From Homarus americanus (lineage: Eukaryota > Arthropoda > Malacostraca > Decapoda > Nephropidae), in contig NW_024756463.1 of the NCBI RefSeq assembly GCF_018991925.1, forward strand, positions 214,501 through 278,500: a stretch of DNA of 64,000 bases. The letters are read 5' to 3'. The position numbers and the translations under genes were made by a program. This document shows, piece by piece, positions 1-23,262 of the stretch. Each line of letters begins with the position of its first letter. Within the stretch, counting starts at the first letter, position 1. The notes under the pieces were generated by a model, which had not been told where the DNA came from, did not search any database, and worked only from the letters and a program-made list of their open reading frames with translations.

Positions 1-13460
<13,460 letters not shown>

Positions 13461-13983
13461 CTTGACACACTCTTGGCGAATTCCTCCAACTACGTGTTAC
13501 CGCTTGGGAAGCAGCGTAATAACTAGCTCCATTTCTATCTGGCAGCCCGTATTTGTGGGCACATGCGCACCTCGCTCATCATAGTACGCGTCTTCCTATT
13601 GGTGGTGATAGCGGGCTCAACTGCTGTGACTCGTAAAAGGGACGATGACTGGTATAAAATCAGTTGCCACGACAAGGGCGGGGAATACAATTATCACTGA
13701 CCCTGTCATTGCCGGGGGTAATGAAAGCAAAAGCATCATATTTCAGTCTAATCAGCAGATATGAGGCTGTAAAATGTTAGCATGAGAACTGAAAACAAAT
13801 GTGATAGATTGCAAAGTATTGCAAACTAAGTAATATTATAGAGTTGTTCCTTGGTACATGTGGAATGCGAACAGTGAGTGAATAACGTGTGTATTTGTGT
13901 GTTCCTTGTACAGTATACAAACTGTATAAAACAGTATGAGTAGTGATTACCCACGTAGACGTAGCGCGCGCGTAATAATAATG

Positions 13984-14002
13984 GTAATAATAATATTATT
14001 AT

Positions 14003-14040
<38 letters not shown>
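13984..14040. repeat. (AAT)n microsatellite
   Basis: A run of AAT/TAA units just upstream of the ETNPPL-like gene's 5' end. Confidence 0.95.
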
Positions 14041-14041
<1 letters not shown>

Positions 14042-15146
14042 CATATTTGTTGCTGAGAATTGTGTATGTGAACACTGCTCTCTCTCAAATCACAAGTCAC
14101 TGTATATGACAAAATAAAATAAGAACCATACGAATAACAGTTACAAAAGTATATTATCATTATTAGTAGAGTATAGGCTACCAAATAATTCCTAACTATG
14201 CAAACACATGTGGTGAAGCTAAGGAAGACACGAGTGAAACAGTCAAGACGTTGGTACGATATCCTCGTGAAGCACTACACTGCGAAACAATGACCCATTT
14301 CTCTTATGGGAGTGAGATACTGTACGCCCATTAATGGAATGTTCATTGGGTGGCAAGAGGTTCTGGTGTTTTGAAGTTAACTACACAGTGCTGCTCTATC
14401 AAACAGGCTTTTGTTGTTGGTCGAGTGTAATATGAATGGCATTCCAGTAACGTGTCACCACTTCCAAAAATAATTATATTTTCAAGTTTCTGTGTTTGTT
14501 GTTTTTTATTGAACCTTGGGTGACTCAGTATACTAATTGATGTTTAATGCAACTCATAAGCTATTTTAAATTGAATTATTACTGTATACACTTTGAGCGT
14601 TATTTAATTGCAAGTGTTTGGTACGTCATTAAAACTACATTGTGTGTATTACTCAAATTAGTACAGTAGGTTTATTGATATTAAGAAAGGAAACACTGCG
14701 GCCTAAACTTATCCCGTTTGGTTCTTTTCATAGTGTACTGCAGTGGTATTCAACCTTTTTTGATGTCGTCCATCCCTAGTGATGAAACTTAAAACGCCAT
14801 TCACCCTAAGTGGTAACCTATTTTTGCTAAAAGAGAGAAAGAGAAAAAGAAAAGTTTCACTTGTATTATTTTACCATCTTGTATTGCAATATAATTTATT
14901 ATTTAATTTTCCATTCAGAACAAAATTACTTTTTATTAAACTAAGTAAAGGAAATAAATAAAATAAAGAATCTTGAGTGAATTCTTTGGTGAATCAGTGG
15001 CTTGGCTGCTGTTATACTTTGTTATTAGCTGAAATTTTGGCATCAGGCGACTTTCGAGTGCGCCCAGCATGAAGGGATTCACATTCAAAATTGTGTTCCT
15101 TTTCTTTGATTTGATTGAAACTAAAGCTGAGAAGCCTTGTTCACAC

Positions 15147-15158
15147 AGATATGATGTT
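15147..15158. repeat. LINE target-site duplication, left copy
   Basis: AGATATGATGTT, identical to 15757-15768. Within the hAT frame it encodes TSYL on the minus strand. Confidence 0.85.
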
Positions 15159-15756
15159 ATCCCTCAGTCGATCTCAACAGATTATGTACATGAGACTGCG
15201 CCTAGGGTACAGGTACCTATTAGGTACCTGTACCCTAGGCGCAGTCTCATGTACATAATCTGCCAATGTACTCCCATAGGTACTACCTATGGGAGAGCAT
15301 TGGCAACCCTGAGCCTAGCCACACTGTTTGTAAACTTTGTGGCCAACCCGACTCTCACACCCTCTCTCACTACATCCTCACTTGCCTTATGACCTCCTCC
15401 TACAGGTCCTCAGCCGTGACCAACACCTCTTCCCTCCCAGACCAGATATCCCTCCTCCTAGTGACAGGCCTGGCACTTGGCATTATTAGGGACCTGCCAC
15501 GCTTTGCCTTAAACAGATGAAATGTACCGGGAACTTTACCCCCACACATTCATCATTCTGTCACTTTATGTAACTTGCTAACAAAACCTATGACCCTTCA
15601 GGCTTCTACGTCCTTAATGAACGAGTCATAAAGGCAAGCATGAACTTAGCATGTTTCCCAGATGGGCGCTGTAAACGCTTCTGCGCTTCATCTTGCACAG
15701 GATGTAAAGGGGTGCCCGATAAACTAGCCCCCTCGAGGACAATCTAAAAAAAAAGA
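15159..15756 (+). mobile_element. 5'-truncated LINE inserted in the hAT gene, 12-bp target duplication
   Basis: Flanked by AGATATGATGTT at 15147-15158 and again at 15757-15768, the direct repeat expected of target-primed insertion. It carries the ORF2 C-terminus (HTVCKLCGQPDSHTLSHYIL, then LALGIIRDLPRFALNR, stop near 15520) and a 3' UTR ending in AATCTAAAAAAAA. Its 3' UTR closely matches 36034-36325. The 5' end is rearranged into a palindrome (15178-15305). Confidence 0.88.
15178..15305. repeat. Back-to-back palindromes at LINE 5' end
   Basis: First palindrome: perfect 42-bp arms 15178-15219 and 15221-15262 with a 1-nt spacer. Second: 15261-15305, arms CTCCCATAGGTA (15271-15282) and its complement (15284-15295) with a 1-nt spacer, extended by 8 bp (15261-15268 with 15298-15305) after a 2-nt mismatch. 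The left arm reads in LINE sense as RLRLGYRYL and the sense LINE resumes at about 15284 as YLWESIGN. Confidence 0.92.
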
Positions 15757-15768
15757 AGATATGATGTT
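15757..15768. repeat. LINE target-site duplication, right copy
   Basis: AGATATGATGTT, identical to 15147-15158. It directly follows the A-rich 3' tail of the LINE. Confidence 0.85.
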
Positions 15769-16257
15769 GGCATTTTCACGATCACGGTTGTCGCCTGCTC
15801 GGCCAACTCCTTCTTTTCTGGAATATCCAGCAATGTAACCCAGAAATCCATGGTGCTGCTTTTTTAGTGTAATCTGTCCGGAGTTCCAATAGAGCTTCAG
15901 AATGGTTAACCCCATTTTTAGCAAATGTATTAAGAACCCACATGTTGGAGTCAGGTGTTTGCTCTCACCCTCTGGGAAATACACATTAACGTTTTCCTGA
16001 ATCAAGGTAAGGTGAATGACCACCAGACCAATGTCTCCTCTTCTGCTGCCTGCACCCCGTGTTGCCAGCCACATTTTCTTATAAAGTTATCAAAAGTCGG
16101 GAAATAAGACAAATTGTTCTTTTCTATGTTGGCTCTCCACTTTTGCACCTTCAGTTTGAATCCATTTATTTTTCCCACTGCTGTGAAAATATCCCGACCT
16201 TTGCCTTGGAAACTGATGTTGAGTTTGTTCAAATGATAAAAAGCTGAGGCCTTGTAT

Positions 16258-16711
16258 TGTGGGGTACGGGTTGTTTGGGTTCGCACTCAGGATGGGATGG
16301 AGAAAGGAAACTCACGATGTGCTCTCTGTATGCATGTTGTATTGGATGTACAATGCAGCTTGGTGGCTGGTGCTGGGAGGAGGCAGCGTGGTTACAAGCG
16401 TGAGTAGGGAGAGCTGGTTGGTGAGGGTGCTCAGAGGAGGACCAGCTTGTGGGTCGCCATGCTGGCCGGCGGGAGCGAGGGCCGCCAGGCAGGAGCGGTG
16501 GAGGTGGTGTTACTTGAGGACTGGCTGTAGGTAGAAAGAGAGGTTGGTCACCATGAGGTCAGGTCTTATATAGCGGAGGTAGGCGTGGCTTAATAGTTGA
16601 CCTCTGTGATGTATGGCGGCGCTGGTTGACCTAGACCACGAGGCATACACTGGGGAATTCGCGGGGTCAGCTACTCAGCGAGAAGCGTTTGTAGGGAAGG
16701 AATCCACTACA
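16258..16711 (-). repeat. 3' LTR of the short LTR element
   Basis: On the minus strand TGTAGTGGATTCC ... CCCCACA, with a TATA box at about 16567-16574 (plus-strand view CTTATATAG). Nearly identical to 17520-17972. Confidence 0.88.
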
Positions 16712-17519
16712 ATACTCCCCCTTCCCTCCAGGCAGTGTAGGAGACTTGTCTGCAGGGTTGCATGGCACATGTGAGGCAAAACGGGTGGTGCATGCCACAT
16801 GTGGTATATAACGGCAAGGGCGTGGATGAGCCGGCCGCTAGGGGGTGGGGGAACTCTGTCTAGATACACGAGATCTGTGGGAGAAAAGAGAGAGGAGGAG
16901 GGTTGTGGAGGCGATGAATGTTGTGCTTCACTCGCGACAGGTACAAAGTCCTCAGATGCGCCTGCTGGGGTGTGTGGGCCTGGGTCAGGAGCAGGGGCTG
17001 TGTCAGCAGGAAGAGGGTCCATGACAGCAGCAGGGTGCAGGACAGTAGCAGGGGGTACCTGAGGGGGAAAAAAACGGGTGTGTGGGGCCGCACTCAGGCG
17101 CATGGGCCGTGTCGGGAGCAGGAACTGCCAGGCAGGAGCGGAGGAGGGTCGGCGTCAGGAGGAGGGTCCAGGACAGTGGCAGGGGGTACTACTGGGCCGG
17201 GGGCGGCGTCTGAGGCAGGACGGGTGTGTTGGGGTCGGTAGGACGTGGTGCTTGGGGCAGGAAGAGGAGCGGCTGTCTGCTTAGAGTAGCAGAGCTGCTC
17301 TAGGGTGTCTAACCTGCGGTGTAGAGACAGTAGCTGTAGAGCCGATGAGAGCTGCCTCTGCGTGGGTAAGCCAATCTTCCATGTTGCTTGAAGACTGGGA
17401 GAGTGATCAGTTTCTCCTCCATCCTGTGTGAGTGCGAATCTCCGGGGGTCACCATTTGTGGGATACGAGATATTTTGTTCTCCATCCTGTGTGAGTGCAA
17501 ATCTCCGGGGGTCACCATT
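16712..17519 (-). other. Interior of the short LTR element
   Basis: 808 bp, GC-rich and repetitive on the minus strand. A frame at 17103-16675 is rich in Pro, Ala and Ser and runs into the LTR. It has no zinc knuckle or catalytic motif and is not recognised as gag. A 63-bp tandem duplication covers the candidate primer-binding site (about 17407-17519). Confidence 0.6.
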
Positions 17520-17972
17520 TGTGGGGTACGGGTTGTTTGGGTTCGCACTTAGGATGGGATGGAGAAAGGAAACTCACAATGTGCTCTCTGTATACATGTT
17601 GTATTGGATGTACAATGCAACTTGGTGGCTGGTGCTGGGAGGAGGCAGCGTGGTTACAAGCGTGAGTAAGGAGAGCTGGTTGGTGAGGGTGCTCAGAGGA
17701 GGACCAGCTTGTGGGTCGCCATGCTCGCCGGCTGGAGCGAGGCCGCCAGGCAGGAGCGGTGGAGGTGGTGTTACTTGAGGACTGGCTGTAGGTAGAAAGA
17801 GAGGTTGGTCACCACGAGGTCAGGTCTTATATAGCGGAGGTAGGCGTGGCTTAATAGTTGACCTCCGTGATGTATGGCGGCGCTGGTTGACCTAGACCAC
17901 GAGGCATACACTGGGGAATTCGTGGGGTCGGCTACTCAGCGACAAGCGTTTGTAGGGGAGGAATCCACTACA
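17520..17972 (-). repeat. 5' LTR of the short LTR element
   Basis: Same ends and TATA box as 16258-16711, with only scattered substitutions. It is followed on the minus strand by the candidate primer-binding site. Confidence 0.88.
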
Positions 17973-18607
17973 GTATGACAACGTTGCCAGCCAAAAGCTA
18001 TCCTGACATTTAACTGCCATGGGGTTTGCTTCCTGTGAAGAAAACATACAACTGTTCTCTCAGTGCAAACACTCAGTTCAGAACCTTCCCACGGGATAAC
18101 CACCACACCTCGGCATGAAAGAGCAGTTTGGTGAAGTTGCCTTCCATATCTTTGCACAACCCACCGAACATTCTGAGCTTTATTGCATGGGTCAGGATAC
18201 AATTCACCATTTTGACGATATCATCGAAAAGGAGCTCAAAATCATTATTTTCGCTGGCTCTTCCAGTCCCTTTCAGCCGCTTAGCAACAATTAAGGGCTT
18301 CTCTGTGAATCACACGGTGAATTGAAACAGCTAGGTGATACAGCTTGGATTTTCGCCGCAACACCATTGCCCTCGCATCATCTGTAGCGACGGATTTTTA
18401 TTTCGGCCATTCAATGTCCCATTCAATCATAAAATAATTCAGTTTCTGGAAAATATTCTCCGCTGTTGTTTCATCCCCCAATTGGAGGCAGCACAAATAG
18501 TGTTCAACTATGGTCTTACTCTAAATCAGTAAAGCGACAGTACACAATCACCCGCGCTTCCCCTTCCACATCTGTTGTTTTGTCCAACTTCATGGTAATC
18601 TGTTGGA

Positions 18608-18881
18608 CTCAGAAAGCGAAAAAAAAACCACGAAAAAAAACACCGCGTTGTGGTTGTTTGGAAAATAACCAGAAGCGAGATTTTGCTATAGGTTAGGTTA
18701 GTTTGGAATGGGTTAGGTTAGGATAGATTAGGTTAGTTTGGATTTGATTAGGTTAGTTTGGATTGGGTTAGGTTAGTTTGGATAGGGTTAGGCTAGGGTA
18801 AAATCCAAGACGCAAAATTTCGCTTTCTGGTTAATTTGAAACCAACCCACAGCGCTTTGTGGTGGCTTTTCGGTTTCTGAG
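18608..18881. mobile_element. Foldback element filled with TTAGG-like repeats, copy 1
   Basis: Inverted arms of about 85 bp (18608-18692 and about 18797-18881) start CTCAGAAA and share the inner blocks AACCAGAA(A)GCGA and ATTTTGC. The core (18690-18795) is repeated GGTTAGGTTAG, GGTTAGTTTGG and similar. It abuts the N-terminal break of the hAT pseudogene. A second, shorter element of the same design is at 44610-44817. Confidence 0.7.
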
Positions 18882-19172
18882 CCGTGAGAAATCGAGTTAA
18901 ACGTTACCTTACCTACTCTGTCTCCACGACAGTTAACTGGACACTGACTTTGAAATATAAAACTGGATTCACCCCTCAGCACTCTTTTCTTATCGGTTGG
19001 CGTTTCAAATATTATGGGTGACGTCATGTTTCCGTAGAAACTAAGGCCCATATGCAAGATCAGCCGTGGTGTATACCATGCTGTAGTACTCCCATGGCTG
19101 TTATGCAAGAAGCGTTTTTGGCAAAAAAGAAAAAAGAAAAAAAGAAAAATATGTACGATTCGTTATTGGAAC

Positions 19173-19448
19173 ATGAGGAAATTTCGTGGTACACGTACCC
19201 CGTCTGATGATCACTACGAGGGAACTATTTTTGAAACCAAAAGAAAGAAAATTGATTTGAATGGACATAAAATGTATAAATCTGCAAAGGAATAATATTT
19301 GTTATACGATATACTCCATATAGAACAGCACATGCAGAATTGTATTGTTCTTTTTAAAAGCGGTCCGTGTTTGTGTGAAAAATTCCGCCAGCCTCTACTT
19401 GTCTCATCGCCGTTTATATCCTCCAAATTCGCCTAACCATCATAAAAG
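19173..19448 (+). other. Probable 5' UTR exon of the microprotein gene, with uORF
   Basis: It ends in a strong donor, AAAAG|GTAAGC (GT at 19449). The true 5' end is unknown; 19173 is where an ATG opens a 40-codon frame rich in Lys and Arg (stop near 19293). This would be an upstream ORF if transcription starts before it. No frame of this exon both carries an ATG and continues open into the next exon. Confidence 0.4.
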
Positions 19449-19850
19449 GTAAGCCTTTAAGATAACTAATACAACTAATTTATGTGTAGAAATGTATTGA
19501 AATCAAATTAAACTAAAAAAAAGTCGTAAATAGTCTATTTGAAGAGTAGTGAGAACAGCTTCCTCTGGGATGGTGAATGACTTCCTTTATCAGAATTAAT
19601 ATCGACCCAATTTTCGTAATGAGGGCAATTAATAACAGTCCAGCACTACCAAAATAATCATTTCCTTAGTATAATTACTTATTGGCCTAGATTTCATATT
19701 TTAATAAGTCCAAATATGCCAGGTAACTAGTGCCAGGTACTTCCCAGGCATGTTTCATTTGTTTATCAGTTTAACCACAATTTGCTATTAATAAGTTAAA
19801 TTCAGTGACCTAAATTCATGTTTTATTTTTTTTATTCCCTTAGTGACTCA

Positions 19851-19935
19851 ATGTATTACAAGAAAGAACTACTTTACGACTTGTTTGGGCCAACAGTTGG
19901 AGTGGTGATATTAATTAACTTTGCCATTCACAGTG
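19851..19935 (+). CDS. Microprotein coding exon 1
   Basis: The exon begins at 19844 and the ATG is at 19851. It encodes the charged N-terminus and most of the hydrophobic span, and ends with the first base of a Gly codon. Confidence 0.45.
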
Positions 19936-21228
19936 GTAGAATTAAATGTAGATATATTGGCTTTGTATGTCCATGATTTCAACAAAAATGAATAAGTCCT
20001 TCTAAAGTAAATGGAATTGATGATATTATTATCATTTGGCCATCCAGCGAATTTAATGATTTTAAGTTGACCGATTTTTACCAGTTGTTAGGTTACGTTA
20101 GATTAGTTAAGTTAGGTTTGGTGACATTGAAATTATGTTTTTTCAAATGCCAAGTAGGTGGATGATCTAAACATTCATTTTTTACCAAATTGATTATGAG
20201 TAGATCAAAAACATTAGTCTTGCTTTTTTACAAATTCAGACTCCGTAAAGTTCAAATGACAATCACTTCATGATAGATGTTTCACCCTATACACTAAAGC
20301 TACTTTATGTAAGAGGAAAAAATTAGCACCAAATTGTATTGTTTAATACCAAAAGAAGTCATTGATGATAATATTTAATAACAATATTTCAGGTATTACG
20401 ACCTGGTCGTCGGGACGGAACACCGTCGTAAGTCGAGGAGAGACTGTAATACATTTTCATCTTTAAACTCCTTGTATCTTACCTAACTCACCTTGATGCT
20501 CCACTCAATTATAGCTAGATGTAATAATTGTAGAAAGTAATCACAGGTATGACTCCCTTTACCGTTAATTGTTTTTATATTACAATTCTTGAATATTCAA
20601 AGATAATGAGATTATGAGTCTTCAATAAATGTGATATACTGTACGTACATTCTAATGATGACAACAGAAATATGTCAGACTTGACTAATTAACTGTAACC
20701 AGAAATTAACCTAAGTGAATTTGTCCTTAATCCAACCTTTAAAATATGAAAGACAGTATACTTCATTTTATGATAGTTAAGTCAGTTTCCAGTTAGGTAG
20801 GTTAGGTTAACATTTTTATATAGATCATTAAAATTTTAAAGGAGTTAAAATTTTTGTTCTATGAATTTTTCCAAAAAAAAAAAAAAAGGATCAAAGTTTT
20901 GGAATCACCATAATAATATACACTACACTACAGTACATTAAAAAAAAACAATACAGTAATTTTTTTAGTGTGTGTTGCATATCAAACCAAACAAATCTGA
21001 GTTTCCTTTGGAATTTTTTATTTTTATTTATTTTTTACCAGACAAAATTACCCTCAATATTTAGATGTTGGAAACTTATAAATATTAACGCTCATAAATA
21101 TAGATGTTCCAGAATTCGCAAATTTAACTAACACAATATTAATGACTTTATTTTCACTTACAGGTGGAGATACAGCTGACTATTCACCTTTCACCAATAC
21201 TGAAGAAATAAATCTTGGTATCATTTGA
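19851..21228 (+). CDS. Predicted 49-residue single-pass membrane microprotein (spliced)
   Basis: Two coding exons, 19851-19935 (exon from 19844) and 21164-21228. The acceptor of the first follows a long T tract (TTTTTTATTCCCTTAG). The donor is G|GTAGAA. The last acceptor is TTTTCACTTACAG. The protein starts MYYKKELLYDLFG, continues with a hydrophobic span of about 16 residues (PTVGVVILINFAI) and ends in an acidic tail, TEEINLGII. AATAAA at 21575-21580 would close a 3' UTR of about 350 bp. The layout resembles small mitochondrial or ER membrane subunits, but I do not recognise the family and claim no function. Support is the coherence of splice signals, frame and poly(A) signal. Confidence 0.45.
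20395..20455. other. Decayed DNA-transposon end
   Basis: The stretch TTACGACCTGGTCGTCGGGA ... CGTCGTAAGTCGAGGAGAGA resembles terminal sequence of Tigger/mariner-type elements, with CGAC and TACGAC repeats and a CTGTA end. No partner repeat was found nearby. It lies in the microprotein gene's second intron. Confidence 0.35.
21164..21228 (+). CDS. Microprotein coding exon 2 and stop
   Basis: It completes the split Gly codon, then GDTADYSPFTNTEEIN to TGA at 21226-21228. A 3' UTR with AATAAA at 21575 follows. Confidence 0.45.
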
Positions 21229-21574
21229 TTGATGGGGAATTTTTCCGGTTCCAGGGAAGATTTTGGAATTTGCTTTCTAACCTAACCTCGGAACTGGTAA
21301 GCAGACTCAGAACAGAAATATTTGGAGACTTTCTGTAAAATCCCCAAATTACTCATAGACCAGAAAAAAATGCAGTTTCTGGAATTTTCTGAATATATAC
21401 CTTGGAGAAATCATAACATACTGTATGCCTTATTTATTATTATTTTTTTTTATTTTACACTCTGCATACATACGTGGATATTACGTATTAATTTACTTGT
21501 GAAATTTGTGGATGATTTTTCTTTTAAAATACTTCACTCTTGATCATCCATATATTATAACATATCCTGCTTTT

Positions 21575-21580
21575 AATAAA
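21575..21580 (+). terminator. Poly(A) signal of the microprotein gene
   Basis: Canonical AATAAA about 350 bp after the predicted stop codon. Confidence 0.4.
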
Positions 21581-21599
21581 GGCTATATTCTGAAATAAG

Positions 21600-23211
21600 C
21601 ATTATCATTGTATTTTTATCCTTATTATTATTAGTTTATATTAAACATTAAAAAATGCAGGAATGATTTGCAATTGACATTGCAGACTGTATTGAGGATA
21701 TTTTTAAACCATTTAATTATCATCTTGTTCTATGTTTAACATTATTAGTCTCTGATTAGTTGGTAGAATTTCATGACTGTACTTACTGTATATGGGTTCC
21801 ATGACATTTGCTCACAAGATGAACCTAATCTAACCTAGCATGTCTTCATTTCCATAATAGTTGAGTATATGCCTTGTAAACAAATGTCTGCACACTAACT
21901 ATATGAAGGCTCTCTGGTGAGGAGCCATATACAGTATTTACATGTAATATTTTTCCAAATAAAAGACTTTTTAAACAGCAGAGACTTTTCTCCAACTTCT
22001 GGTTTAGTCAATGTCTTAACATATTGTATACATTTTTACTCCTGACATTGGGAAAGTGTTCATGTTTTGTTTTTTTGAAAGGGTATTTATTGCATTCCTA
22101 TTGTAATACTAATCCACTACACTGTAATCAGGTAGAGAAAAGGAGGAAACATTACCTCAAGTTTTCATATCTTGTAGATAAGTGGCCTTTTATAATATGA
22201 AAGTAAAAATTTTGGTACCTGTATAAAGATAATTTCCTGTTTGATAGAAAACTAACAGTTATGGTAATATTTTTTCAAGATTTTATCCCAATTCATCTGT
22301 ACAGTGAGTTCATCACTGTCATAACAAAATTATAATACCTAATATTGTACTTTAGTATATTCTACTGACTTCAGACACAGAACAGGCCATAGTTCTCTTT
22401 ATTACACTCACCCAAACCCAAGTTCATGAAAAACTTATAACTTTATTGTTAGATTTAATAAGGATAAAGAAGAAAGGAACAGATATTACACTCAATTCCT
22501 ACGTTTTTATGGTTGCCACAGGCTTTATTTACCTATATTCACTGTAAATGATCGTATTTTATTCCCAGAATTGGCTTATAATCCAAGAAAATAGGAAAAT
22601 GAGGTGCACCTTAATTTGGGATTCAAGTTTTTTATGCTCGTAAATCGTGTAGCAAGAGCAAACGTTTCGTGCCACTGACAACGTTTTCAGGGTGCAAGCA
22701 TACCAACCCCCAAGTCTTCCGCCAGTTGGTACACCTGACTACACTACGATGACGTAGTAACAACAAACGACAGTCGGGTACCACCATGGCCCATCTTGAA
22801 TAATCACAAAATTTTCACTCCATTGTATTACCACCGCCGGGATACCATGGCATGGTGTACACCACGGCTGATCTTGCATTTGGGCCATAATCACGTGTCG
22901 TTATCCTTTCAAATCTCGTCCACCCCTCCATCCACCCCAAACAAAATCTCATCCAACCAGGTTGAATAGCACTGGTGTACTGGAAATAAGCACCTAACAA
23001 CTTGTCGGCTATCCTTGATCAAGTTGCCTTACTGTTTACCAATGTTGCTCATCTGCACTGCCTCGGCACACAAGAAACTGTACAGGGGGTATACTTCCAC
23101 GGCCTATGAGTACCGTGTCCCTACAGTACATTGTCGATATTCATTCTGAACTGTATATCTGCACAATTTACAATCATGCTTATCCAATTGCAAATCTGTA
23201 ATATATTTTTA

Positions 23212-23262
<51 letters not shown>

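Larger units (their letters stand above)
16258..17972 (-). mobile_element. Short LTR retroelement without pol (TRIM/LARD-like)
   Basis: Two LTRs of about 454 bp (16258-16711 and 17520-17972) flank an 808-bp interior. On the minus strand each LTR starts TGTAGTGGATTCC and ends CCCCACA. Each has a TATATAAG box and the two are nearly identical, so the insertion is recent. The target duplication is GTAT (16254-16257 and 17973-17976). Just before the 3' LTR is a purine tract, GGAGGGAAGGGGGAG, as expected of a polypurine tract. Just after the 5' LTR is TGGTGACCCCCGGAG, a candidate primer-binding site. No protease, RT or integrase fits in the interior, so it must be mobilised in trans. Confidence 0.88.
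14985..18607 (-). pseudogene. Degenerate hAT transposase (ZBED5-like), interrupted by two insertions
   Basis: Read 3' to 5' on the plus strand, three blocks form one transposase. Block 18607-17977 has MKLDKTTDVEGEARVIVY, CLQLGDETTAENIF, TDDARAM, IHREALIV, then LLFDDIVKMVNCI, LLFHAEVWWLSRGKVL and MAVKCQDSFWLATLSY. Block 16253-15769 has KASAFYHLNKLNISFQGKGR, IFTAVGKINGFKLK, FPTFDNFI and KMPTSYL. Block 15146-14985 has CEQGFSALVSIKSKKRN, the C-terminal hAT dimerisation signature. The order matches ZBED5/SCAND3-type hAT transposases. Frameshifts and stops show it is dead. The breaks between blocks are exactly the LTR element (16258-17972) and the LINE (15159-15756). Confidence 0.8.

Noticed and set aside
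18690..18795. True telomere or chromosome end
   Set aside because: Repeats are degenerate, short and enclosed by inverted arms; unique sequence continues on both sides.
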